NCBI RefSeq assembly: GCF_964355755.1
Contig: NC_092680.1
Span: 8,907,001 to 8,967,000 of the forward strand
Source: Antedon mediterranea
Lineage: Eukaryota; Echinodermata; Crinoidea; Comatulida; Antedonidae
Reading direction: 5' to 3'
Length of the DNA: 60,000 bases
Shown: positions 12,801-23,939 of the stretch, one piece after another
Numbering within the stretch: the first letter of the stretch is position 1
Layout: every line of letters begins with the position of its first letter
Position numbers and translations under genes: made by a program
The notes under the pieces: model-generated
Databases searched by the model: none
What the model was told of the DNA's origin: nothing
The model's input: only the letters and a program-made list of their open reading frames with translations

Positions 12801-14391
12801 GTGCTCGTGGCGTTTGTCGTGCGGATAACTAACTCGTCAAAGTGACGAGTTTCATGTCTAGTTTTTCTTATTTCTTTCTCCCCCATTTTTGTGTCTCACG
12901 TATCTCAAAAACTTGTAAACATACATTTCATAACTTTGTCAACATATGGGCATATACGTGAAGTTGTGCACCTCCTATTTTTGAATGACGTCAGAGTTGC
13001 GCAACGTGACTTACGCGCGATTTTATGATTTTTTATGATTGACCATAGATTAAAAACCAAACGTAATTTTGTTTTGACACTTTGTGAAAATTTAAGTCAT
13101 ATCAAGTGCAAATTTTCTATGGATTAAAAATGGCATGTTTTACAAGAAGTTACGCGCGCACGCGCATTTAAAATTTCAAAATGCGCAAAATTAATTTCTA
13201 ATCAACTTTCTACGCTGATCATGACATTTTAAGCATGTCAAAAATTCCCACGCGCGCGAAAAAATTTACGCGTAAGGGGCGCACGGAGTATGAAAACCAT
13301 GTTTTTTTTCTGGAATTTTGAGTGTCCAGCCTTTCGTAGTCATTTTAAACAAGATTGACATCATTTCAAGTTAAAATGACGTCATACGTACACGTTGATT
13401 TAGACCATTTGCATGCGTTTTAGTTGCAAAAGTGACAAAATATTGTCAAAATTATGCCTATTTTGAATCTATTATAGCTCGTCAGGATCAAAGGTGACCC
13501 CAATTTGTTTTAACTTATTATGCAAGAAGATAAATTGTAGATATAAATTCATGCAGAATTTTTACCTCTCGGAAGTTATGACGTCATCGTATGGCCACAC
13601 GAATGTAAAATATAGGATTTTTGTATCTTTCGTCATAGCGCATCTCATTTAATAGAGCGCCTCTCCACTTATACGTATTCCATTTTAACCCAGATTTTGA
13701 CATTTTCTAGGTCAATCAACTATTTTACGCATGAGTAAAATTTTTTTTAATTTTTATGACGTCATCATGTCTAAAAATGTAAATAACGTGGGTCACTTAT
13801 ATTTATCTTTACAGTAAATTTTAATCTGTTATAGCTCATCAGAATAAAATGTGATAATCACGATTAAAACGTTTTCTGGAAGCTATTGGATTGTAGATAC
13901 GAATTCATGTAAACATTTTGCCAATCGGATGTTGTGACGTCATCATATGGCCAGTTGAATAAAAAAAGACGTATTTTCATATTTTGCGTAATAGTTCATC
14001 ACATTTAAAAGGGTACGCATCTATATTTTACGTATTCAAATTTCTTCTACACGTTAATATGTTGTTCCTGAGATAATTTCATTCTGAAATTGCTATCCAA
14101 GTGTTTCATTTTGATACCGTCGCCATGTTAAAAATTGGAATAAATGGCGGGTCCCGTAATTTCACCTATTCTACACTGTATGTAATATGTATACAGATTA
14201 TACTGTTTGCATGTATATACTATATGACACAAAATTGACAGAATTCAGCACTAACAGCATATCATATTCTTCAGTTCTTGTCATAATGCCATAATCTTTA
14301 TCTGTGTGCAATATTCCAACGTATGACGTGCACGTGGCGTTTGTCATAGTGCGGATAACTAACTCGTCAATGTGACGAGTTTCATGTCTAG
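9827..14391 (+). mobile_element. Tandem array of three 1.52-kb Helitron-like units
   Basis: Three consecutive units (9827-11344, 11345-12861, 12862-14391; 1518, 1517 and 1530 bp) align from end to end. Each opens near CGTTTCTC, carries GACGTCAGAGTTGCGCAACG and many short GACGTCA words, and closes with an 8-bp-stem hairpin ACTCGTCA-AAG-TGACGAGT, seven or eight bases, then CTAG before a T. A hairpin just upstream of a terminal CTRR before T is the classical 3' end of Helitrons. Tandem Helitron arrays are known from other genomes. No Rep/helicase protein is encoded, so the units are non-autonomous. Against this call, the 5' head and the 3' end also form a 14-bp inverted repeat (TTAGTTATCCGCAC), which would suit a TIR transposon. 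Identity among units is high but indels are present. Confidence 0.6.
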
Positions 14392-17300
14392 TTTGTTTTT
14401 CTTTTCTACTCACTTCTGTAAAGTATAGCATGGTTCACTGCATAAATCCAAGTATATAATTTTTTCAAAAGCATTTACATTAGTTACACTGTTATTAGTA
14501 TACCACTTTACATATAAATTGATTTAGTTTTCCAACAAATTATTAGTTTAACTCATGTTAATGGCAGATTGTGGAAGACTCTTAATAATATGAAGTCCTG
14601 AAACACATTAGTTACTGCTGCAGATGAATTTGGTTTTAATCTATCATCATAAATTTCATACAGTATTTAGTCATTTCACAATCGCTGTTCATAATGGTAT
14701 AATCTGTGTTAATGTTATCAACACATATAAAATATTGACTTAATGTTAGTTAGGCTGAACCCAGTTATAACCCGGTCCAAGTAATAGCATTTGCACCAAA
14801 GGATGTACCCAACATATTGATCCAATGCTGACTACATACAAAGTATAATCTGGAGTTAACTACGACAATGCAACCATGGTTACCACTTTTGGAGCCATTG
14901 TATGACACTGACAGTTGTAATGATTGTTAACAAATCAATATAAACTAGTTGGTCATGAGCGAGCACAATTGATTTGCTAGACAGTTTACACGTTGCGAAG
15001 GTGAACAATTAGGTAAACAAAGGTGCTATAGTTGTTACAATGTTACTAAGCTTCAACTAACGTAAGTGCCTTCGGTATGGATAAATTTACACTCAATCTT
15101 TCCAAAATTTCAGTAAAAACATTATAAAAATAAAATACTTGAAATAACTTTATGGGTATCAACTACTGTACAATATTTTCAAACAAACATACTGTACGAC
15201 ACAAATAAAATATATGAGAAAAGGCAGTCTATAGTAGAAATTACTGCTTTTTTGGCTCCTCGACTACTGTATTACTTATTTCAGTAAGAAACTTTAGGTA
15301 AGCACATCGTACAAAAACAGCTCGTAAGTACAGTACTATCTTCTGCTGTTGGGCTTATTTTAAAATATAATTATTTCACATAATTATTATAGGTCAACCG
15401 ACCCTTAAACATGAAATCAATTAAAGTTTATGAGATAATGATTGTATTTTGTGTACTGTACTGTATATCATTTTTTAAATACCTAAATCAAGCCAAGCCT
15501 TTTCCTTGTTTCTATGCAACAGCACATTTTCAAACTTCTTATCAGGAACTAGTTTAATCTTATCATGTCAAATAAACTTTGATGATCATGAATTATCAGA
15601 ACAGAAACTGTTCGATAATCTATCAATTGGTATTAAATCAATAGACTTGTTTACTTTCGTGATTGGAATCAAAAATTATGTTTCCAAGGAGAGACCTTTG
15701 AAAGGCTCTGATAGTAGGAACATGTAAATTACAAACTAGGGTATTACTACTGAATGCAAGCAGAGTAATACAAACAGTACAGTGTATTAATTAATAAAAG
15801 CTTTTTACTGTAGTGCAAATATATGTGGGGGAATAGTGACTTGCGCACAGGTGTGGAAAACACATACAACAGTTTTCTTATCCCCTAAGGGTCCCTTCGT
15901 GTCAACCAACTGCCACTAATGGTGCTCATTCGTCTGTCCACAATGACTGAGATGAACCAGTATCAACTGGAAACCCCACTCTTCCGAAAGTTTTAATGGA
16001 TTCCTTAATGCAGATGTGTACAAAGTACTGTATTTTATCTGTAAATTTGTATTTTTATTTAATTTATTTAATAAATAATCTTTAGCGTAAAGACTGAATC
16101 TCTAAAACATGGATAAAGACTGCATCTCTCTAAACCATCATTTTTTTTTAATGACTCATAAAACGTACTAAGAAAGATTTTCCTGGTTCCAGGTAGTACC
16201 GAACACAAATTAGTATAATGCAGTATATCCTGATTAAACAGATAACAAATTACTCTAAAATCCAGCTCGTCAATTTCTTGAAAAAAAAAAACATTTAATA
16301 AGAATCATAATTATAATCGCTTTGCTAAATCTCATTTGATATACAGTAGTATGCTAAAGATGTCCTAGTGAAGTTCATGTATAATTCTTTTAATTTGGTT
16401 TTTTTAATTAACTTCTACAACATCCAATAAATGTTTAAAATTCAACTTTAAATCTGTGCATAAAGTTGTGTCTCTGAACGTTTCCAATAAAAAGAATGTT
16501 GCTAAAAATGTAACGGTACTCTTCAGTAGTCACATTCATGCAATTTTTCTATTCAAAATCCTTGTAAATGACCAACATGTAGCCCCCTTAATCACAGACA
16601 GACAAGAGTATTCTATAGATTACTAAGTAGACAACATACTGTGGTAATTTCAAATCATAGCTAAAGAAACCGATGGATGGAGCCTTGAGTGGAAAGAAGA
16701 CTTATTAACGTCCAATTTCAACAAGCTCTTAAAAATCTAACTTCTTCTAGTAATAAAATATTTTGTTCATATTAGAAAGCGTACTACCAAGAGGCCATAT
16801 TAAAAATGAATAAGTTGAGTATTGCCGGCGCTGTAACCTTGGTGATTGCTGATGCACATACTGTTACTGTACAGTACAGTATGTACTATAATGAAAGAGT
16901 GATTGCTCCATTTGACTTTTAACATTGTAATGTAAGATTTTCAAAAGTAAGAAAATTGAACATTAGTTGAATAATGGAACGTTTTCGCTAAACAATCACT
17001 GCCCTTGTTAATGTGGACAGACAAATAAGTGTCGTTTTAAATCTAAAATTTGTATTAGGCTAAATAATAGTCGTGACCATTATTAAGACCATATTAAGTT
17101 TGCCATTTTGTATGTTTCATGTTTTGTATTTTTATGTGCTTTTATTCTATATTTATATCTTAAGAGTTTTAAGGCATCCTGTAATTGGTGATTTTTCGCT
17201 GTTGGATGTGGTTGAAATAAAATAAAATAAAAATATTATTATTACTGTATTATGTAATAAGCATGTTTACATTTCTATTACTTACTGTTATATTTTACCA

Positions 17301-18467
17301 ATTTTTAAACAAAATTGCAGTAATACTGTACGTTTAACTAGCTAACTGTAATAATGTACAGTATGATGACATATTTTTTTATCAATCGGTTTCTGGTATG
17401 ATCAGTTTTAAATTTTTAAAACAAAAATTCACTGAATATCCAACAACAACAACAGATGCATCAATAAATCCAGACAAAATCAACACAATCTGAAGATATT
17501 ATTGAATCCAAAATATAGAATATAAATCTGATATGAAAATGAGTTGAAGCTTTCAGCAATCTTTAATATTCAAATAGCTCTCGTAATGTTCCAAAGAATA
17601 CCGATATGGAAAGCAATTTCTAGATACACAAACACGCATCACAAACAAATATTTATCACAAACCATAAAGCATTCTGTGTAATTATTTTGTTTTACAGTA
17701 ATAGTTACAAAGTTACAATTTATTTATTCAGCAGAAATATGATTTATTTTTATGTCAATACTGTTGTCATATTTTCTTTCATTTTTCTGACAAAATTCCA
17801 ATATTAATAATAATAAATAGTTGACATCTGTGGGACCTGAATGTGGACACATGTAAAGATGACAGGCAATTGTTGAATGTATGTTTGTCATTTCCAAGAT
17901 ACTATTAATTTAAAATGTGCCCCAGCATGAGTACAGTATATCAGACCAATGGTTTAGGAGTAGATAGTGTACAAAATGTTTGGCATTTCAGAGATAACTG
18001 TACATAATAAGCGATGCAGTCCATCCAATACCCTTAAAACATCAATTAAAATAAATTTTTTTTAAATTAATTAATCAATCAACCAGTTTGAATTCTCAGC
18101 TACCTGGTCATATACTGTAGTAAATGAATATTTCAACAGTAAGAGCAGCCATCTTGTTCACCTAACTTTGCATTAACCTCTAAGCTTTGGCATGTAAAAT
18201 AAAAGCTTGTACACTATAATTATTGCCCCTTTTACATCACCTAGCAAATTCAAGTGGTGACGCCCTGGTGTGTTAAAATCTGGAGTTTGCATGCTAGGTG
18301 TTGTGATGTGGACATGATGATGTCAAATCTCTACCATATTTAGGAATATTACTACCACTTTTTACAGGTACAGCAGTGTAGACAGATCTGCATGAGGTGA
18401 CTATCTAAATCTATAGTACTGTAGTCTATATCTCATGCCATTACAGTAGGTTGATTTTTAGACATTC
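14392..18467. other. Long non-coding stretch with a LINE-like 3' tail
   Basis: No exon was supported. At about 17070-17240 the sequence reads GCATCCTGTAATTGG, then GTTGGATGTGGTTGAA, and ends in an AATAAAATAAAATAAAA tail. This is the form of a LINE 3' end on the plus strand. At about 15830-16000 is a GC-richer patch of unknown nature. At about 18290-18405 are degenerate words of the AAGCTCTGTCTACACT MITE family. Confidence 0.45.
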
Positions 18468-18655
18468 TAAAGCTCTATCTACACTATCAAACTTTATGTG
18501 ACAAACAAATTTGATGTGCCCAAATATGGACATGATGATGTCATATCACTGCCATATTTGGGCATATCACTGCCATATTTGGGCATATCACTACCATATT
18601 TGGGCACATCACACTTTTTTGGTCAAACTAGTTTGATAGTGTAGACATAGCTTTA
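18468..18655. mobile_element. Short MITE, AAGCTCT family (copy 2)
   Basis: The ends are TAAAGCTCTATCTACACTAT and its complement ATAGTGTAGACATAGCTTTA. The interior repeats CCATATTTGGGCATATCACT three times in a row. Its right end lies only about 30 bp from the 5' splice site of the exchanger exon that follows on the minus strand. Confidence 0.85.
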
Positions 18656-18685
18656 GATTAAATTTTATTTAAAAAAAGAACTAAC

Positions 18686-19462
18686 CTTTTTTTCTCCCTG
18701 ATCATCCTTGATACGATTGCGATTTAATAGTCCTTTCACAAAACTTTCGACTGTGTGATTAAATTTCATAAACAGTACATAAAAACAGTACATAATTAAT
18801 GACATCAGTGACTCGTACCATTCTATTTTTCCATCCCTAAATGAGATTAGCAACACTACTATGCTCAAACTGTAGAAAAAAACATCCCGAAATAGAGGCC
18901 ACCACGTCAGTTCTAGTACACCTTTGCTAAACACTGCACACATTCCAATAACAAAAAGAATATTAAATACGGCAGAACCAACAATTGTACCTATACCCAC
19001 ATCACTTGTGGATATAAACAATCCGATAATGCTTGTGCATAATTCTGGGACACTACCCCCAGCAGCCATAAAGGTGGCACCTGCGACATCGTCAGACAAT
19101 TTTAACTTTTCTGTGATTACTCCCAAAGCAGGGATAAAAAATTCATCACAAACAATCGCAAGAGCAATAAACATGTAAGCCATTCCGATAAAATGCAATA
19201 CTATCGCTCCATGTTTTTTCTGTTCATCAGTAAAGGGACCATCTGGATATAAACTACCGTTTGCAAGTAAATGCCTTGTTTGTACATAAGGCACGTACAA
19301 ATTAATTTCACCTTCATTGTTCCACCTTTTTTCTTGTTGTTCACTTAGATTATTATGCTCTCTGAAAAGTGTAGTCACATAGCCAATTACCATAACCGAT
19401 AATAACCCGATTAGCCTTGACAAACGGCATCGGCGATGCATATATCTGCGTACCGGTAACAT
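18686..19462 (-). CDS. Potassium-dependent Na+/Ca2+ exchanger, first coding exon
   Basis: The product would extrude Ca2+ together with K+ in exchange for Na+ across a membrane. The 259 residues encoded match the N-terminal half of SLC24 proteins. Residues 16-33 are a hydrophobic signal or signal-anchor, residues 34-85 a short extracellular stretch with one NGS site, and from about 86 on there is a series of membrane segments. The alpha-1 repeat spans about 127-170 and includes [15 protein letters not shown] and [12 protein letters not shown]. Residues 186-193, LTWWPLFRD, recall NCKX3/4. The usual alpha-1 text as I remember it is SSAPEL, so GGSVPEL has changes in the ion-binding region. The frame runs past the exon, but AAG-GTTAGT at 18680-18686 is a good donor and the extra VSSFFK is intron. 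The start follows the hydrophobic segment logic. The large loop and the alpha-2 half are not found in the window to the left, so this is either a gene with distant exons or a fragment. Confidence 0.85.
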
Positions 19463-20106
19463 GATTTTTGCTCTTTGGTTGTTATGGTACCGGTGTCAAT
19501 TTATTGCACATTTTTATTGCACGGTTAGAAAACGTTTCTTTGCCTGTAAACGTTCACATCCCAAGTGTGGTTGAAGATGAAAATGAAGTCATCAACCGTA
19601 GTTTTGACGGCGTATGTGGACTAGATGTCTATCAAATGAAAAGCTGTTCATGTATAATCTGAAATTGAAGAAAACACAGTCAACATTACATAATTCAGTC
19701 ATGCATGTAACTAATTAAAATGCTAGACTTCAGATCCAATCAGAAGTCCCTTAAGTATCGTCACATATGCATACTTCATTTTAATTGTGTCATACAGTAT
19801 TTACTTTTTTAATCAACCAACAAAATGAGAGAAGCATTAAAATGTTTAAAAATTTGACGGTAACTAAGAAATTCCTACAAAAAATCATACAGTTACTTCC
19901 TTTTCTCTCATTGTATAACTTATCTTCTTTATTTTTTTTTTACTTTTTCTCCTATACTATTACTACTACTACTACTGAAACAAATTGTTTTATTTTAGTT
20001 AATATAAATGGAATGATTTTTTGTTACATTAAAACAATTCATCATTATCAACTAAAATGATTAACAAAAGAAATCAGTATGTATCATATTCTTTCTTTTT
20101 TTTAAA
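19463..20106. other. 5' flank of the exchanger exon
   Basis: Probably 5' UTR and promoter side of the minus-strand exchanger. No TATA or other site was confidently assigned. A short ACT microsatellite is present at about 19960-19977. Confidence 0.4.
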
Positions 20107-20165
20107 ACCATATTTTAATGAGGGTGATCCATCCAGCAATTGCTGATCATTAGGGACCCTCAGAG
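20107..20165 (-). mobile_element. LINE-like 3' tail fragment
   Basis: The complement reads AGGGTCCCTAATGATCAGC, then TGCTGGATGGATCACCCTC and ends ATTAAAATATGG. The same words, in plus orientation, occur at 45815-45880 followed by an AATAAATTAA tail. Two separate loci with the same end indicate a dispersed retroelement. Confidence 0.6.
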
Positions 20166-21234
20166 GTTCACAAGACAAACATACAAGATGCTCTACATAA
20201 ACAAAGTCTTATTACAAATCTTTGGGAGTGGAGTTGTGCCTTAGATGTTTCTAGTTATTTAGGTAAACAATTTAGGCATTAATATGAATGTTTGCCAATC
20301 AGCTGGTTTGTGTGACATTTTATTACGCTATACACTGGTGAAAATCTTCCCTGATTTTTATGAGAATTCATAAATCTATCTATACGTAGCTTCCAAATGT
20401 ACCTAAGAGAATAAACCAATCTATTTTCAATACAAATTTTAATTTCTATTTATTAATTCAAAATGTTCAAATTCAAATTTATTTGTTCCAATAATATGTG
20501 GCTTGGTGCAACTTGCAAATTCATTTTCTGTAACTGACATTTCACCGTATTCTGTATTCAAATTTTCAAACTGAATAATTCAGTAAAGTTATCTGAATAG
20601 CTCCAAGATACGAGATGATGGATGATAAGCAAATTACTTGGGATTTTATTTACTCTTGCGTAATGTAAACAATTATAACGTGCCTAGAAATATCAACTAA
20701 TTTAAACAGAAGTAAACCGAGAAATATGAAGTCTGAATATACATTAATATGTTATATATTACGTAAATGTTATCGCACAGCTAGAGTATGACAACATTCT
20801 GTGATGTTAAGTCACGTTTTTTTAATGGCTTAATTTGGTGCATACAAAATGAGTAGAAAGATATTCAATTCCACATAAAGATAAATAATTTAGATTAATA
20901 TTGAATGAAATACTGTGTTTACAGTAATTATTAATAATTTATGCTATAATCTATTCCTTCTATTTTATAATAATGAAGTGCAAAATTGGGAAAATTTGGG
21001 TATGGAAAATATATTATTAGTTGTATGTTTTTTTAATATTTTTAAATTATCTATACTGTATACAATTTTTTATTAAGAGGACACCTCCTGACCCCAACAA
21101 TGTGTCCCCAAAATAGGTGGCCTGAATAGGCATTGGCTATAATAATGTTAAAATTATCAAAATTTTCTCTTGTTTGTTATAATCAGAAAGTTTCCCCTTA
21201 TTTGTGATGCCACTAGGGAGAGGTACAATACTGT
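20166..21234. other. Non-coding stretch
   Basis: AT-rich; no exon, RNA or repeat family was recognised. Confidence 0.4.
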
Positions 21235-21556
21235 ACATTGCTATTGAAATAAATATATATTTTATACTGGGTAACCTCTTCAGTCAAAGACTGGTCTCCC
21301 AGAGGGCCCAGTTGGTGATCAGTGGCTGTGATGTACTAATACACCGGGGTAACCCCCTACTCGTCTCGAAAGATGTACTAGGTTCTTTAAAGTGCACACG
21401 AGCAAGTTGTGTACACTGGACCTACGGTTTATAGTCCTTATCCGAGAAGACTCGTTCTACCACCAGAACCATGGAGTGAGTGAGCCTCGAACCCCTGCCG
21501 ATGTTATGGCTACGTGATTACGGTTCCACTGTCTTAACCGCTCGGCCACTCACCCT
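21235..21556 (-). mobile_element. tRNA-derived SINE
   Basis: On the minus strand the element opens with a tRNA Leu/Ser-like head. The A-box region is GTGGCCGAGCGGTTAAGACA and the B box GGGGTTCGAGGCTCA, at about 21466-21555. Then comes a body with ACTATAAACCGTAGGTCCAG, GTGTACAC, GTGCACTTTAAAGAACC, ending near AGAGGTTACCCAGTATAAAA. The ATAAACCG-GGTCC-GTGT block resembles a conserved central domain shared by SINEs of several marine animals (Nin-DC type, from memory). It lacks a clean tRNA fold and is not a tRNA gene. Confidence 0.65.
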
Positions 21557-22258
21557 ATAAATGTAGATGTTGCAATACTGTTTTTATTATTAAAATTTAA
21601 TATTTTTGTTTAATGAATTTTACTAAACATATAAATTATATTATTAACCTTTCCTAGTAGCCTTTAATCAATCTTCAATCATTCAACTTTGACAGAGTCC
21701 TTTTTTGCAGACACCTCAAATTCTCTTGAATCTATTATTACTGTACATTCTTAAATTTTCCTACAACTTCTACTTAATCAATCTTTAATCATTTTAACAC
21801 AAAGTAGGCACATAAATATTGAAATTACTAGTATTACAGCAGATCGTATTGAATAAATGCTTGTATTCTTGTAAAGATAATTTACGGTCATTATATAGTG
21901 CCTGATCATACCTATCAGCACATTCATCCATCATAGAAACAAATATCACTGTTTTATAACCTAGTATCGTAACCCAGTCATTTGAATGAAGGCATTATCC
22001 AATTCACACGTATAAAAGTATGCATGTGATTGTGGACAAGAATAGATGAGGATAAAGTAGTTTACCGGTAATTTCTCATGGTTAAAATTATTCTTTCATG
22101 TTTTCATTATAATTAATATACTGTAATATGTAATTGTAAGTAGTCAACAAAATTGTAACCATAGTTACTTTTTGACCTTTGTTATCATATTAAAATCTGT
22201 ACATTTAAAATATAAACAGTTCTACAATAGGATGAATATAACTAGATACAATACTATG
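21557..22258. other. Non-coding stretch
   Basis: AT-rich, nothing recognised. Confidence 0.4.
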
Positions 22259-22613
22259 TATTGTATGGAATGCCGTTTACGCAACATTTCGATGATATGA
22301 ATTTTATAACACGAAATGTGAATAAAATGCATCGATATTAATTGAATGGCGCAATATATGAATGAAATGTTTTGAATGAAATGCATTGAATCAAGTGTTT
22401 TGAAAGAAATGTTTTGAATGAAATGCTTTGAATCAAGTGTTTTGAAAGAAATGTTTTGAATGAAATGTTTTGAATGGAATGTTTGAATGTTTCAATTCAA
22501 AGCATTTCATTCATATATCGTGCCATTCAATTCATACCGATGCATTTCATTCACATATCGCGTTATAAAATTCATATCATCGAAATGTTGCGTAAACGGC
22601 GTTCCATACAATA
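22259..22613. mobile_element. Palindromic MITE of 355 bp
   Basis: The left end TATTGTATGGAATGCCGTTT is the near complement of the right end AAACGGCGTTCCATACAATA. Pairing continues for about 110 bp per arm through CGAAATGTTGCG and GCATCGAT. The centre consists of short tandem words related to TTTGAATGAAATG (about 22365-22480). No coding capacity. Confidence 0.85.
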
Positions 22614-23798
22614 CACTACAATGTAACTTATTATTTAATCAAGGGGGTTAATATAGCTGTAAAATTATGTTCATACTGTAATAAATATTCTATGCAAATA
22701 ATGATTAAATAATATAGTGTTTTCTTCTTTCAAAAAACCAAAACAAATGTAGTTATTATAATTACATACTGTAGTAAGTCTGGTTTACAGTACCTGTACA
22801 TCATTTGTTTCCACAAGGAAATAAAGTAATGTTGAAAATGTTTCAACATTGGTTATTATGCTACAACAATATCTTATGATGCTTAGCAAGTAAAATTAAG
22901 GCGATATACAGTGGAACCGTTAGACTTGCCCCAAGTCTGTATTATCTTCTTTTTTTTCATTTATTTGTTTTTTATTTCGACCGCGATTTTTGTCTGAAAA
23001 TACAGATATGTGAAACACGTATAGAAATCGATTTGCAGACCGAAAACATCCGATAAGAATGACGTAGGTTATCATACCGTATTTGGCTATATGGGGCGGG
23101 CGGTATGTAAATTTGGATTTCGAATCAACCAATGATCATTTTGTTTCAAATGAAAAATATCGAGTACGTGCAGTGCTGAATGTACGATCGAGACTGTTGA
23201 AATATAAAATCGTAATGCCAAGTTGTTTTGTTTATTAATTGTTTAGTCCTTGGCCTAGGCCTCTTTCGTAGGTCCTACTCAATTCGCACGTATGACCTGC
23301 CAAATAAAACGCCAATAAAGTAGGCCTACATACCACCACCAGCACACAACAGGTCTACACCACCACACAGCAGGACAGGGTCTGGGTGGGAATTAAATCA
23401 AAATTATCTCCGCGTAATAAATGATCCATTCAATGTTTGATTTGCGGAGAAGCTAGCCTATCATATCAAGACGAGTTTTCATGTTCTTGGGAAAAATCCC
23501 ATCAAATGTTTACCAGACTACTCGGCATATAAAATAATGTCTAGCCTTCAGAAACTTTCATAAATGTACCCAAGTACAAATTGTCTAAACGTAACATAGC
23601 GCATGCGCATCATCTTAGTTGTTGAGTCTTTGAAATTCTGAAATATGAATATTAAAACGGTGTACGAGTGAGTAGCCAATCGCATGCAGCTGAAACTAGT
23701 CAACAGGATAATCGTATGCACCAAGAATTCTTGGTGTCAAACCACGTGACTTGTGCGTGTTTCCCCAGACGGAGTATCCAAAATCAAGTAGTATACGT
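22614..23798. other. Non-coding; right part probably promoter side of the next exon
   Basis: The left half is AT-rich. From about 23250 the sequence becomes less AT-rich and contains scattered CpG, ending at a putative first coding exon. A TTTCCCCAG at 23759-23768 could be a splice acceptor for a 5' UTR junction. Confidence 0.35.
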
Positions 23799-23939
23799 AT
23801 GAAATGTGCCAAAATATTTTTCTTTTTACTAATATTAAGACAAAACTCCGTCTGCAACCCAGACTATGGAACTGTCTATAAGGTGATTGGTCATCACAAG
23901 ACAGTAGACTGCCAGAGTGTGAACCAATCCAATATTAAG
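23799..23939 (+). CDS. Putative first coding exon with signal peptide
   Basis: The frame from 23799 encodes 47 residues. MKCAKIFFFLLILR and QNSVCN form a typical signal peptide, followed by PDYGTVYKVIGHH and an acidic/polar stretch with Cys38, ending NQSNIK. A donor AAG-GTATAC follows at 23940 with the exon ending in phase 0. An upstream in-frame ATG at 23751 would add 16 polar residues and spoil the signal peptide, so the internal start is preferred. The protein would be secreted or a type I membrane protein; the family is not recognisable from so little. No downstream exon was found with confidence, and the next 9 kb are full of transposons. Confidence 0.4.
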
